DNA of 61,223 nt from Comamonadaceae bacterium (GTDB taxonomy: Bacteria; Pseudomonadota; Gammaproteobacteria; Burkholderiales; Burkholderiaceae_C). Position numbers and translations under genes: made by a program. A model generated the notes under the pieces. The model made no database searches, had not been told where the DNA came from, and saw only the letters and a list, made by a program, of their open reading frames with translations. The stretch lies in assembly GCA_947372865.1 (NCBI GenBank), contig CANBVJ010000014.1:1-61223 (forward strand). The letters are read 5' to 3'. Every line of letters begins with the position of its first letter. Positions within the stretch are counted from its first letter, which is position 1. Shown here one piece after another: positions 33,375 through 42,003 of this stretch.

Positions 33375-33977
33375 ATGCAAAACCAACTCCTGCGCACCAT
33401 CCGCGACGAACACCAATCGTTGGAAGCGATGCTTCACGCACTGCAAACGGTGCTCGCGCGCGGGCCGGGCGATACGCCCGAGCGCTATTTCGAGCTGGTG
33501 ACCAGCATGCTGGTGTACATCAAGGAGTTTTCCGAACACGTGCACTTTCCCAAAGAAATTGAGTTGCTGTTTCCCACCGTGCTGGAAGTGGCGCCCGACA
33601 CGGTCCGCGCAGTAGCACGCTTGGAAAAGTCCCACCGCCAAAGCGTGGCCGAATTGGTGGAGCTGCAAACGCTGCTGTCCGCCTGGCAGCAAGGCTATGA
33701 CATGGCATCGAACCACCGCACCGCGTTTGAACGCGCAGTGGCGCGCGTTTGCCAAAGCTATCTGGAACAGATCCGGATGGAAGAAGTGTCCATCCTTCCG
33801 GCGGCAGAACAACTGGTCAAAGACACGCAGTGGCGCAAACTGGTCATGAACCACCACAAGGCCGCCACTGACGGGCAGTTGGTGGCCCTGGACGAAGGAG
33901 AGTACGAGCTCATGTACAACCGCATCGCGCTTTGGCTGACCCGTTTTTTGACCCACAAGGGTCTGGCGCACGAGTAA
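33375..33977 (+). CDS. hemerythrin-like HHE-domain protein
   Basis: A 200-residue all-helical protein. RTIRDEHQSLEAMLHAL gives the first His. HVHFPKEIELLFP gives the H-x3-E pair, and EKSHRQSVAELV the next His. The fourth helix reads YLEQIRMEEVSILPAAEQL, in which Gln stands where the family usually has His four residues before the first Glu of EE. Hemerythrin-like proteins bind O2, NO or iron through a diiron site; here one ligand may be lost. I prefer ATG 33375 over ATG 33282, because the earlier start would put the FNR box in coding sequence and adds an unrelated N-terminus. Confidence 0.78.
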   Translation: MQNQLLRTIRDEHQSLEAMLHALQTVLARGPGDTPERYFELVTSMLVYIKEFSEHVHFPKEIELLFPTVLEVAPDTVRAVARLEKSHRQSVAELVELQTLLSAWQQGYDMASNHRTAFERAVARVCQSYLEQIRMEEVSILPAAEQLVKDTQWRKLVMNHHKAATDGQLVALDEGEYELMYNRIALWLTRFLTHKGLAHE

Positions 33978-33997
33978 AAAGCGCCGCCGCTTTTTAC
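33974..33997 (+). terminator. terminator-like hairpin after the hemerythrin gene
   Basis: GTAAAAAGCG (33974-33983) and CGCTTTTTAC (33988-33997) form a perfect 10-bp stem with a 4-base loop; the T-run lies in the stem. The stem includes the gene's stop codon. It separates the stress cluster from the ynjC-like gene. Confidence 0.65.
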
Positions 33998-34107
33998 CGC
34001 TGCAGGTGCCGCGCGCGCCTGCCATTGCGCGCCGCATCCCGTTCCCCCTGAAAATCGGCTCTTTTGCGACTGCAGACCTCTGGCTTGCGGCGCCTATAGG
34101 CCCGACC

Positions 34108-35886
34108 ATGTTCCCCACCTCTCTCGCGTCCATCCCCAAGCATTGCGCAGCGCTGGTGCTGGCTGCTGCCTTAGGCCTGCCACTGGTATGGAGCCTGGCC
34201 GCAGCGGCGGCAGCGGGGCTGGACGCACCGGCCTGGGTCGCGCTGACCCTGCAGCCGCAAACCGCCGCTGCGCTGTGGCTGAGTCTGTATACCGGCGTGG
34301 CTGCCAGCGCCCTGGCGCTGGCGGGCGCCGCGCTGCTGCTGGCACTCACCTATGGCACAACCTGCTGGGCACGCCTGCTGGGCCGCCTGCCCGCCATGCT
34401 GGCGCTGCCGCACGCGGCGTTTGCCATCGGGGTGCTGCTGCTGGTCGCGCCGGCCGGCTGGCTGGTGCGCCTGGGGGCTGCGCTGCTGTTGCCCGTCAAT
34501 GGCTGGCTGGGCTGGCCGCTGCACGTGCCGCCGCCCTGGCAAACCACGCAAGACCCCTGGGGCCTGGGACTGGTTGCGGTGCTGGCGCTCAAGGAAATAC
34601 CATTTTTGCTGTGGACCGCCGCCGCACAACTGCAGCGCCCCGATCTGGCGCGCCGCCTGACGCTAGAACTGCGCCTGGCGCAAAGCCTGGGCTACAGCGC
34701 GCGCAGCGCCTGGTGGCGTGTGGCCTGGCCGCAGTTGCTCGCGCGCCTGCAGGCGCCCTCGCTGGCGGTGCTGGTCTACAGCCTGACCGTGGTGGACGTT
34801 GCGCTGCTGGCGGGCCCCGGCGCACCGCCCCCGCTGGCCGTGTTGGCCTGGCAGTGGCTGCAAGACGCCGACCCGGCGCGCAATGCCATGGGCGCGGCTG
34901 CGGCCTGGCTGCTGGCAGCGGTGGTCGCTGGCTTGGCGCTGGTGGGCGTGCTGGCGCAGCGCTATGGGCGCGGCTGGGCGGCTGCCCGCTGGACGCGCGG
35001 CGTGGCGCTGGCCAAGGAAACGAAAACCAAAGCGACTGCGCCCAGCAAGGCTACCGCCCCCCGGCAGGCGCGCGGGCTTGGCGGCTGGGGCGTCGGCGCT
35101 TTGTCTCTGGCGTACGCCGCTGTGGCCGCAGCGCTGGCCCTGGGCAGCGTGATCGGTGTTTGGCCTTTTCCTGACCTGTGGCCGCAAGCCTGGACTTGGC
35201 AGGCCTGGCACGCCGTGGCCGACAGTGCGCCCGTGGTCTGGACGACGCTGGGCTTGGCCCTGGCCAGCAGCGCGGCTGCCTTGCTATGGGCGGTGGCCTG
35301 GCTGGAATGCGCGCCGCTGGCGTGGCAGCGGCGCCTGCAGGGTCTGCTGTATTTGCCGCTGCTGCTGCCTGCGGTGCTGTGGGCGCTGGGTTTGCACCGG
35401 CTGGCGCTGGCCTGGGGACTGGACGGTGCCATGGGGGGGCTGTGGCTGGCGCACACCTTGTGCGTGCTGCCCTATGTGCTGCTGAGTTTGCAGGGGCCTT
35501 ATGGTGGCTTTGACACGCGGCTGCAAGCTGTGGCCGCCAGCTTGGGGCGCACGCGTTGGGCTTTTGTTTGGCGCGTCAAGTGGCCGCTGCTGCGCGCTGC
35601 GCTGGCGGCCAGTTTGGCGGTGGGTTTCGCGGTCAGCGTGGCGCAGTACCTGCCCACCTTGTACGTGGGCGCTGGCCGCTTTGCCAGCGCCACCACCGAG
35701 GCCGTGGCGCTGGCCGCTGGCGGCCAGCGTTCGCTGATGGCGGCCTTTGCCGCGCTGCAGTGGCTGCTGCCCGCGCTGGTGTTTGGTCTGGCGGCCTGGT
35801 CGGGACGCGCACGGCGCTTTGCACCACACGCCGGGGCCGCGCCAGCCGCTCCCCCCGGCAACAAACTGTCACACAGCCTGCAGTAG
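34108..35886 (+). CDS. two-domain ABC transporter permease (YnjC-like)
   Basis: A 592-residue membrane protein with about twelve hydrophobic segments in two halves, each a binding-protein-dependent permease module. In half one the EAA-type loop is LELRLAQSLGYSARSAWWRV. In half two it is LQAVAASLGRTRWAFVWRVK. The layout is that of E. coli YnjC and of fused iron(III)/thiamine-type permeases. The ATPase gene follows after 13 bases. No periplasmic binding-protein gene (ynjB) is seen upstream. The substrate is unknown. Confidence 0.85.
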   Translation: MFPTSLASIPKHCAALVLAAALGLPLVWSLAAAAAAGLDAPAWVALTLQPQTAAALWLSLYTGVAASALALAGAALLLALTYGTTCWARLLGRLPAMLALPHAAFAIGVLLLVAPAGWLVRLGAALLLPVNGWLGWPLHVPPPWQTTQDPWGLGLVAVLALKEIPFLLWTAAAQLQRPDLARRLTLELRLAQSLGYSARSAWWRVAWPQLLARLQAPSLAVLVYSLTVVDVALLAGPGAPPPLAVLAWQWLQDADPARNAMGAAAAWLLAAVVAGLALVGVLAQRYGRGWAAARWTRGVALAKETKTKATAPSKATAPRQARGLGGWGVGALSLAYAAVAAALALGSVIGVWPFPDLWPQAWTWQAWHAVADSAPVVWTTLGLALASSAAALLWAVAWLECAPLAWQRRLQGLLYLPLLLPAVLWALGLHRLALAWGLDGAMGGLWLAHTLCVLPYVLLSLQGPYGGFDTRLQAVAASLGRTRWAFVWRVKWPLLRAALAASLAVGFAVSVAQYLPTLYVGAGRFASATTEAVALAAGGQRSLMAAFAALQWLLPALVFGLAAWSGRARRFAPHAGAAPAAPPGNKLSHSLQ

Positions 35887-35899
35887 CATCAGCGCGCCC

Positions 35900-36544
35900 A
35901 TGGCCACCCAACACACACCAACCCTGCTGCAAATCCGTTTGCGCTGCCTGCGCGCACCCACCCGGGTGCTGTTGCACGACCTGGTGTTGGACGTGCCTGC
36001 CGGAGCAGTGCACACGGTGATGGGCGCCAGCGGCGCTGGCAAATCGAGCCTGCTGGCGGCTGTGTGCGGCACCTTGGACGAGGGGCTACAGTTTGAGGGC
36101 ACGGTGCACTTGAACGGCCAGCGCATCGACACCCGGCCCACGCACCAGCGCCGCGTAGGCCTGCTGATGCAAGAAGATCTGCTGTTTGCGCACCTGAACG
36201 TGCTGGAAAACCTGCTGTTTGCCGTGCCCGCAGGGCCACAAGCAGCGCGCCGCGCGCAGGCACTGGCCGCGCTGGCCGAGGTGGAGCTGCCAGACTTTGC
36301 CCATGCCAACCCAGCCACGCTATCAGGCGGCCAGCGCGCAAGGGTGGCGCTGGCACGCGCGCTCTTGGCCCGGCCGCTGGCGCTAATGCTCGATGAGCCC
36401 TTTGCCAAACTCGACGCGCCGCTGCGCCAGCGCATGCGCGAGCTGCTGTTTGGTGCGGTGGCGGCGCGCGGCATTGCCGCCGTTTTGGTGACGCATGACG
36501 CCGCCGACGTGGCCGATGCCCAGCGTCTTACGCAGCTGCCTTGA
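35900..36544 (+). CDS. ABC transporter ATP-binding protein (YnjD-like)
   Basis: A 214-residue ATPase. Walker A is MGASGAGKSSLLAAV (about 42-50), the Q-loop is GLLMQEDLLF, the signature is LSGGQRARVALARAL and Walker B is ALMLDEPFAKLD, with H-loop VLVTHDAADV. It energises the adjacent two-domain permease. It is shorter than most importer ATPases and lacks a C-terminal regulatory domain, as in YnjD. Confidence 0.9.
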   Translation: MATQHTPTLLQIRLRCLRAPTRVLLHDLVLDVPAGAVHTVMGASGAGKSSLLAAVCGTLDEGLQFEGTVHLNGQRIDTRPTHQRRVGLLMQEDLLFAHLNVLENLLFAVPAGPQAARRAQALAALAEVELPDFAHANPATLSGGQRARVALARALLARPLALMLDEPFAKLDAPLRQRMRELLFGAVAARGIAAVLVTHDAADVADAQRLTQLP

Positions 36545-36574
36545 AGTGCGCCGCCCAGCGCCGACAATGGCCCC

Positions 36575-37216
36575 ATGCTTGACCGTTTTATCCTGCGCCT
36601 GATCCAGCCCGCCGTGCGCCTGCTGGCGCGCCCTTTGGTGGCCGCGGGCGTGCGCGCCAATGCGCTTACCTGGACGGGCTTTGCCATCGGCATGTTGGCT
36701 GCCTTACTGATTAGCCAAGCGGCCTTTATGCCGGCTTTGCTGGCCATGGCGGCCTCGCGCCTGTGCGACGCACTCGACGGCGCCGTGGCGCGGCAAACCC
36801 AGCCCACCGACCTGGGCGGCTTCTTGGACATCACGCTGGACTTTGTGTTTTACGCCAGCATTCCGCTGGCTTTTGCCTTTGCCGAACCGGCGCGCAACGC
36901 ACTGGCCAGCGCCGTGGTGCTGGCGGCTTTTGTGGGCACGGCCAGCAGTTTTTTGGCCTTCGCGGCACTGGCGGCCAAACGTGGCCTGCACAGCCTAGAT
37001 TACCCGGACAAGTCGTTTTACTTTTTGGGCGGCCTGACGGAAGGCACAGAAACCTTGGCGTTTTTTGCCGCCGCCTGCCTGTGGCCGGACAGCTTTGCGC
37101 CGCTGGCCTATGGCTTTGCCGCCTTGTGCGGTTTGACGCTGGTCGCGCGGCTGGTGTGGGGCATGCGCGCTTTTGCCCAAGCGGCGGCGCCCGCCCCAGG
37201 GATGCGCCATGACTGA
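36575..37216 (+). CDS. CDP-alcohol phosphatidyltransferase (YnjF-like)
   Basis: A 213-residue integral membrane enzyme with about five or six helices. The family motif D-x2-DG-x2-AR-x8-G-x3-D-x3-D is complete in LCDALDGAVARQTQ and LGGFLDITLDF. The enzyme transfers a phosphatidyl group to an alcohol; the acceptor is unknown. It is the YnjF position in the ynj cluster. Its end overlaps the next gene by 8 bases, so the two are translationally coupled. Confidence 0.9.
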   Translation: MLDRFILRLIQPAVRLLARPLVAAGVRANALTWTGFAIGMLAALLISQAAFMPALLAMAASRLCDALDGAVARQTQPTDLGGFLDITLDFVFYASIPLAFAFAEPARNALASAVVLAAFVGTASSFLAFAALAAKRGLHSLDYPDKSFYFLGGLTEGTETLAFFAAACLWPDSFAPLAYGFAALCGLTLVARLVWGMRAFAQAAAPAPGMRHD

Positions 37217-39482
37217 GACACGCCTGCCCAAACCAAAAGATGAGCGCCACGCGCCGCGCGGACGCTGGACGCCCGGCTGGCGCGTGGGCTTGCTGCTGGC
37301 GCTGGCAGCCCTTGTGGCCCTGTGGTGGTGGCTGGCACCGGACGAGGCCAGTGGTCTGGCCGCGCTCAAGGCGCAGCAAGCCGCGCTGCTGGACTGGTAC
37401 CAAGAGTCGCCGTGGCAAGTGCGTGCCAGCTTTTTTGGCCTGTACCTGCTGGTGGCCACGCTGGCGGTGCCCGGCATTGCGCTGTTGACACTGGCCGCAG
37501 GGGCCGTGTTTGGGCTGGGTTGGGGATTGGTGCTGGTGTCGTTTGCTTCCAGCCTGGGCGCCACGCTGTCGTTCTGGCTGGCGCGCTACCTGCTGGGTGA
37601 CCTGCTGCGCGCACGCATGGGGCCGCGCGTGCTGGCCATGCGCGTACGGCTGGAACGCGAAGGCGCGTTGTATTTGCTCAGCCTGCGCCTGATTCCGGTG
37701 GTGCCCTTTGGCGCCATCAACCTGCTCATGGGTTTGACCGACATGCGAGCGCCCACTTTTTACGCCGTGAGCCAGATCGGCATGCTGGCCAGCACGCTGG
37801 TGTTTGTGAGCGCGGGCCAGCAGCTCGGCACGATTCACAGCGCCAGCGAGGTGCTGCAGCCCGGCGTGCTGGGTGCGCTGCTTGCCCTGGGTTTGCTGGT
37901 GGCGCTGATGCCCGCGCTGGCTACGCGGCTGCTGGAGGGCCAGCGCAAGCGCAAGCTGCTCGCGCCCTGGCGCAGCCAGCGGCCCCGGCAGTTTGACACC
38001 AACCTGGTGGTGATTGGCGCAGGCGCCGGTGGCCTGGTGTCAGCCTATATTGCGGCGGCAGCGCAGGCCAAGGTGACGCTGGTCGAAGCTAGTCGCCTGG
38101 GCGGCGACTGCCTGCACTACGGTTGCGTGCCCAGCAAGGCGCTGATCCAAAGCGCCAAGGTGGCGCACCAGGTGCGCACCGCCGCGCAGTTTGGCGTGCA
38201 GCCGCCGGCCCTGGCACTCGATGCGCAGGCGCTGGACTGGCCGGCGCTGATGGCGCGCATTGCCCGCGTGATTGCCAGCATTGCGCCGCACGACAGCCCA
38301 GAGCGCTACACCGCGCTGGGCGTGGACGTGCTGCAAGGCCACGCAAAAATCACCAGCCCCTGGACGGTAGACGTGACCCGGCCCGACCACAGCGTGCAGC
38401 GCATTCGCACGCGCAGCATCGTGATTGCGGCCGGCGCGCAACCGGTGGTACCCGACCTGCCCGGGCTGCACGCGGTGGGCTTTGCCACCAGCGACACGCT
38501 CTGGGCGCAGCTCGCGCAGTGCAGCAGCCTGCCCCAGCGCATCGTGGTGCTAGGTGGCGGACCCATAGGCTGCGAACTAGGGCAGGCCTTTGCCCGCCTG
38601 GGCGCGGCCGTCACGCTGGTAGAAGCCGGGCCGCGCCTCTTGGCGCGTGAAGACGCAGAGGTGTCAGTCGTGGTGCAAACCGCGTTGCAGATGGACGGCG
38701 TGCAGGTGCTGTGCGCGCACAGTGCGCTGCGCTGCGATAGCACAAACGCCGAAAAAACCATCACTGTGCGCGACGTGGCCACTGGCGAAGACCAAGTGCT
38801 GGCCTTTGACCTGCTGGTGTGCGCCGTGGGTCGGCGCGCGCGCCTGAGCGGTTATGGCCTGGACGAGCTGGGCATCGTCGTCAATGACACCCAGCGCACC
38901 GTGCCCACCAACGCCTATTTGCAAACCGTGTTTCCCACCATCTACGCCGCAGGCGACGTGGCCGGGCCTTACCAGCTCACCCACGCCGCGGCGCACCAGG
39001 CCTGGTACGCCACGGTCAACGCCTTGTTTGGCGACTTCAAACGCTTTGCCGCCGACTACCGCCACCTGCCCGCCACCACCTTTGTCGCGCCAGAAGTGGC
39101 GCGCGTGGGCTTGAACGAGCAAGAGGCGCGGGCCCAAGGCCTGCGCTTTGAAGTCACCCGCTTTGACCTGGCCGACCTGGACCGCGCCCTGACCGACGCC
39201 GGCAGCGCGCCACCCACGGGCTTTGTCAAAGTGCTCACCGTGCCGGGCAAAGACCGCATCCTGGGCGCCACCATCGTCGCCCCGCAGGCCGGGGACATGC
39301 TGGCCGAATACGTGCTGGCCATGCGCCACGGCCTGGGCCTCAAAGCCATTCTGGGCACGGTGCACGCCTACCCCACTTTTGCCGAAGCCAATAAATACGC
39401 CGCTGGGGCCTGGCAGCGGGCGCATGTGCCGAAGCGGCTGCTGGCGTGGGCGCGGGCATTTCATGCATGGCGGCGAGGCTGA
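37209..39482 (+). CDS. fusion of TVP38/DedA-type membrane domain with FAD disulfide reductase
   Basis: A 757-residue protein. Residues about 15-240 hold five or six hydrophobic segments of a TVP38/TMEM64 (VTT) domain: AVPGIALLTLAAGAVFGLGWG, cut here as LLTLAAGAVFGLGWG, then FWLARYLLGD and LRLIPVVPFGAINLLMG. From about 255 a complete pyridine-nucleotide disulfide reductase follows: VVIGAGAGGLVSAY (FAD), GGDCLHYGCVPSKAL (redox C-x4-C), VVLGGGPIGCELGQAFARLG (NADH), YAAGDVAG, and the C-terminal VHAYPTFAEA. The reductase half resembles mercuric reductase or lipoamide dehydrogenase, without a metal-binding N-terminal domain. Electron acceptor unknown. Confidence 0.88.
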   Translation: MTETRLPKPKDERHAPRGRWTPGWRVGLLLALAALVALWWWLAPDEASGLAALKAQQAALLDWYQESPWQVRASFFGLYLLVATLAVPGIALLTLAAGAVFGLGWGLVLVSFASSLGATLSFWLARYLLGDLLRARMGPRVLAMRVRLEREGALYLLSLRLIPVVPFGAINLLMGLTDMRAPTFYAVSQIGMLASTLVFVSAGQQLGTIHSASEVLQPGVLGALLALGLLVALMPALATRLLEGQRKRKLLAPWRSQRPRQFDTNLVVIGAGAGGLVSAYIAAAAQAKVTLVEASRLGGDCLHYGCVPSKALIQSAKVAHQVRTAAQFGVQPPALALDAQALDWPALMARIARVIASIAPHDSPERYTALGVDVLQGHAKITSPWTVDVTRPDHSVQRIRTRSIVIAAGAQPVVPDLPGLHAVGFATSDTLWAQLAQCSSLPQRIVVLGGGPIGCELGQAFARLGAAVTLVEAGPRLLAREDAEVSVVVQTALQMDGVQVLCAHSALRCDSTNAEKTITVRDVATGEDQVLAFDLLVCAVGRRARLSGYGLDELGIVVNDTQRTVPTNAYLQTVFPTIYAAGDVAGPYQLTHAAAHQAWYATVNALFGDFKRFAADYRHLPATTFVAPEVARVGLNEQEARAQGLRFEVTRFDLADLDRALTDAGSAPPTGFVKVLTVPGKDRILGATIVAPQAGDMLAEYVLAMRHGLGLKAILGTVHAYPTFAEANKYAAGAWQRAHVPKRLLAWARAFHAWRRG

Positions 39483-39581
39483 TTTTTCGGAATTTTTACA
39501 GGGTGGGGTATTGGCAGGAGCGGCGCTCTCCCCAAGTCCCTGTCTCATCCTGCTGAAAAAGGGGACGCCAAAAAACGGACC

Positions 39582-41147
39582 CTACCCCAGCGGCCCCAAA
39601 TCGTCCCCATACAAATCAGAGCCCGGTCCGCGCTGTTCGTGCAGCGCCTCAAGCTCCTCTTGCGCGTCGTCTTCACGCACCGCAAGCTGCTCAAACGGCA
39701 GCGCCTGCTTGACCAAGATCACGGTGCAAGGCGCGTCCATGGCCACCTTGATGGGCACGGTGGCCACAAAGCGCTGGGTTTTGAGGCCGTGGGTGGCTGC
39801 GCCCATCACGATCACGCTGACCTGGTTGCCGCTGGCGTAGTCGAGCAAGGCCTTGGCCACGTCGCCCGACTCCAGCACGTGGCATGAGGTTTGGCGCCCA
39901 GGGTGGTCCAGCGGCTGGGCCCATTGGTGCAACTGTGTGAGGTAGCGCCGGTGCAGCTGGGTTTCGCTGCGGTCCTCGCTGGTGGTGTTGCTCAGGCTGC
40001 TGGGGATGACGGTGACGCAGGCCAGCCGCGCGCCCGGGCGCGTGCCCAGCGAGCGGGCCACCGCTTGGCGCAGCGAATACAGCGTGGCGTCAGTGGCATC
40101 GCGGTAGGGCACGGCCACCATCACGATGGGCACTTCCTCGATTTGCTGCGACGGCACCGGGCTGGGCTGGTAGTGCATGCCTGCGGCCTTGATCCAGCGT
40201 TTGAAGTGGGTGCGAAACGGTGTGGGTTCGGTGTTGGTGCCGCGTTCGGTGACGTGCACCTGCGTGGGGTGCGACAAGTCAAAGGCCAATAGCGCCGCTG
40301 ACGGATAGCGCTTGGCCGCTTCGGGCTCCAGGCAACGCAGCACCACCTCTTGCAACCAGGCCGGTACATCTGAGCGGCGCTTGCGCGGGGGCACTGGGTC
40401 AATCCACAGGCGCTGACGCATGCCGGCGGCCGTTTGTGGCTCGCCAAAGGGCAGCTCGCCAGTGCACAACTGGTAAAGCATGACGCCGATGGCAAACACG
40501 TCGCTGCGCGGGTCGCCACGCACGCCCACCACCTGCTCGGGCGCAATCCAGGCGGGCGAACCCACCGCCTTGCGCAACTGTTCAGCCAGTAAATCGGGGT
40601 AATGGGCGTGGTGCGACAGGCCAAAGTCCAGCAACACGGCTGCGCCAAATTCAGCCAGGGGCTGCGCTGCGGGATCGGGCTCGGTAGCACCCGGGGCGGG
40701 GCGAAACAGCACGTTTTTGGGTTTAAGGTCCAGGTGCACCGTGTTTTGCAGGTGCAAGGCGTGGGCAGCGCGCGCCATGGCCACGCCCAGGCGGCTGATC
40801 ACCTCTACATCCAGGGGCTGCGGCGCGTCCAGCCAGTGTTGCAAGGTGCGCCCGGCGATGTACTCCATCACCAGATAAGGCATGCGCTCCAGGTCGCCTG
40901 CGGCCACAAAACGCGGCACGTGCGGGCCGGTCAGCACTTGCTGAATCTGGCATTCCACCTCGAAACTGACGATGTTTTCTGCGCCATCGCCGCTGGCCAT
41001 GCGCGGCACCTTCATGGCCATCGGAAAGCCAGGGTCGTGCGTGCCCTGGGCGTAGGTCACGTGGTAAATGTGCGCCATACCCCCGCTGTGGATGCATTCG
41101 CCAATGGTGAAGCCGTCAAGCTCGCTGCCCTGCGTCAAGAGTTTCAT
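39582..41147 (-). CDS. Ser/Thr protein kinase fused to a universal stress domain
   Basis: A 521-residue protein. The kinase spans about 1-290: glycine loop IHSGGMAHIYHV, Lys in MAMKVPR, catalytic HLDLKPKNVLF, DFGLS, APEQVVG and SDVFAIGVMLYQL. All key residues are present, so it should be active. Residues about 340-490 form a UspA fold (VPIVMVAVPY, then VIVMGAATHGLKTQRFVATVP). The UspA ATP loop is partly divergent. Such fusions occur in Burkholderiales next to a phosphoesterase, as here. It starts 4 bases inside the end of the phosphoesterase gene. Confidence 0.88.
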   Translation of the reverse strand: MKLLTQGSELDGFTIGECIHSGGMAHIYHVTYAQGTHDPGFPMAMKVPRMASGDGAENIVSFEVECQIQQVLTGPHVPRFVAAGDLERMPYLVMEYIAGRTLQHWLDAPQPLDVEVISRLGVAMARAAHALHLQNTVHLDLKPKNVLFRPAPGATEPDPAAQPLAEFGAAVLLDFGLSHHAHYPDLLAEQLRKAVGSPAWIAPEQVVGVRGDPRSDVFAIGVMLYQLCTGELPFGEPQTAAGMRQRLWIDPVPPRKRRSDVPAWLQEVVLRCLEPEAAKRYPSAALLAFDLSHPTQVHVTERGTNTEPTPFRTHFKRWIKAAGMHYQPSPVPSQQIEEVPIVMVAVPYRDATDATLYSLRQAVARSLGTRPGARLACVTVIPSSLSNTTSEDRSETQLHRRYLTQLHQWAQPLDHPGRQTSCHVLESGDVAKALLDYASGNQVSVIVMGAATHGLKTQRFVATVPIKVAMDAPCTVILVKQALPFEQLAVREDDAQEELEALHEQRGPGSDLYGDDLGPLG

Positions 41148-41896
41148 CGCCCTGTCTCCAGCCGGTTGGCAAAAAATTCGGGCAGCCCGGCGCGGCGAAT
41201 CGCGTCGGCCGCAGCCGCATGGTCGTAGTGCACACGGTGAAAGGTCAGCAGCGCCGCAGCTTGGTCAAACAGCGCGTACATGGCCTGCGGATTGCCGTCA
41301 CGCGGCTGCCCGACCGAGCCCACAGTGGCCAGCCAGTGGCGGTGCCGGGGCACGGGAATGGCCACACCCGCCTGGGGCTGAAACGGCATGAGCTGGCCCA
41401 CCGCACCACGGTAATACAGGGTTTGCGCGTGCACATGGCCGCCAAACACGTAACGCGTTAGCGGCCAGGCCCGCGCGGCGTCCAGGCTGGCGGTGGCCGC
41501 CAGCGGGTTGTCCACATAGCGCCAGCGCTCGGGCTCATTGACGCTGGCGTGCACCAGTAAGACTGCGCCCAAATCGTGGATGAGCGGCAATTGGGCCAGC
41601 CAGTCGCGCTGCTGCACACTGAGTTGGCTGTGCGTCCACTGGGCGCCCATATCGCCCATCTGCTGCACGGCGCTAGGCGGGGCCAGCGTGACTTGTTCGT
41701 GGTTGCCGCGCAGCACCAAGGCGCCTTCGGCCTGCAAGGCCATGATGCAGTCCAGCACCTCGGCGGGCTGCGCGCCGTAGCCCACCAGGTCGCCCAAAAA
41801 AGCGAACTGCTGCGCGCCCTGCGCCCGCGCGTGCGCCAGGCAGGCTTGCAGCGCATGCAGATTGCTGTGGATGTCGGAAAGCAGCGCCAGTTTCAT
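41144..41896 (-). CDS. metallophosphoesterase (calcineurin-like)
   Basis: A 250-residue phosphoesterase. The metal-site motifs are in order: LLSDIHSNLHAL, LGDLVGYG, LRGNHEQV and FGGHVHAQT. This matches the YfcE/bacterial phosphodiesterase type. Being translationally coupled with a Ser/Thr kinase gene, it may act as the matching protein phosphatase or on a nucleotide; only the coupling is seen. I start it at ATG 41896; 29 earlier codons do not resemble the family. Confidence 0.88.
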   Translation of the reverse strand: MKLALLSDIHSNLHALQACLAHARAQGAQQFAFLGDLVGYGAQPAEVLDCIMALQAEGALVLRGNHEQVTLAPPSAVQQMGDMGAQWTHSQLSVQQRDWLAQLPLIHDLGAVLLVHASVNEPERWRYVDNPLAATASLDAARAWPLTRYVFGGHVHAQTLYYRGAVGQLMPFQPQAGVAIPVPRHRHWLATVGSVGQPRDGNPQAMYALFDQAAALLTFHRVHYDHAAAADAIRRAGLPEFFANRLETGR

Positions 41897-42003
41897 GACC
41901 GAAAAACCCACGACGAATAAAGATACGCCCATCATGCCGCATTCGCCTTGCGCAGCGCTTGCGAATCTGGCGGGTTCCGCCACCCCGGCGCTTGGGGCTG
42001 GGG

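Noticed and set aside
33978..34107. TPP-riboswitch ahead of the thiamine-type permease
   Set aside because: None of the conserved TPP motifs is visible; the stretch holds the terminator-like hairpin only.
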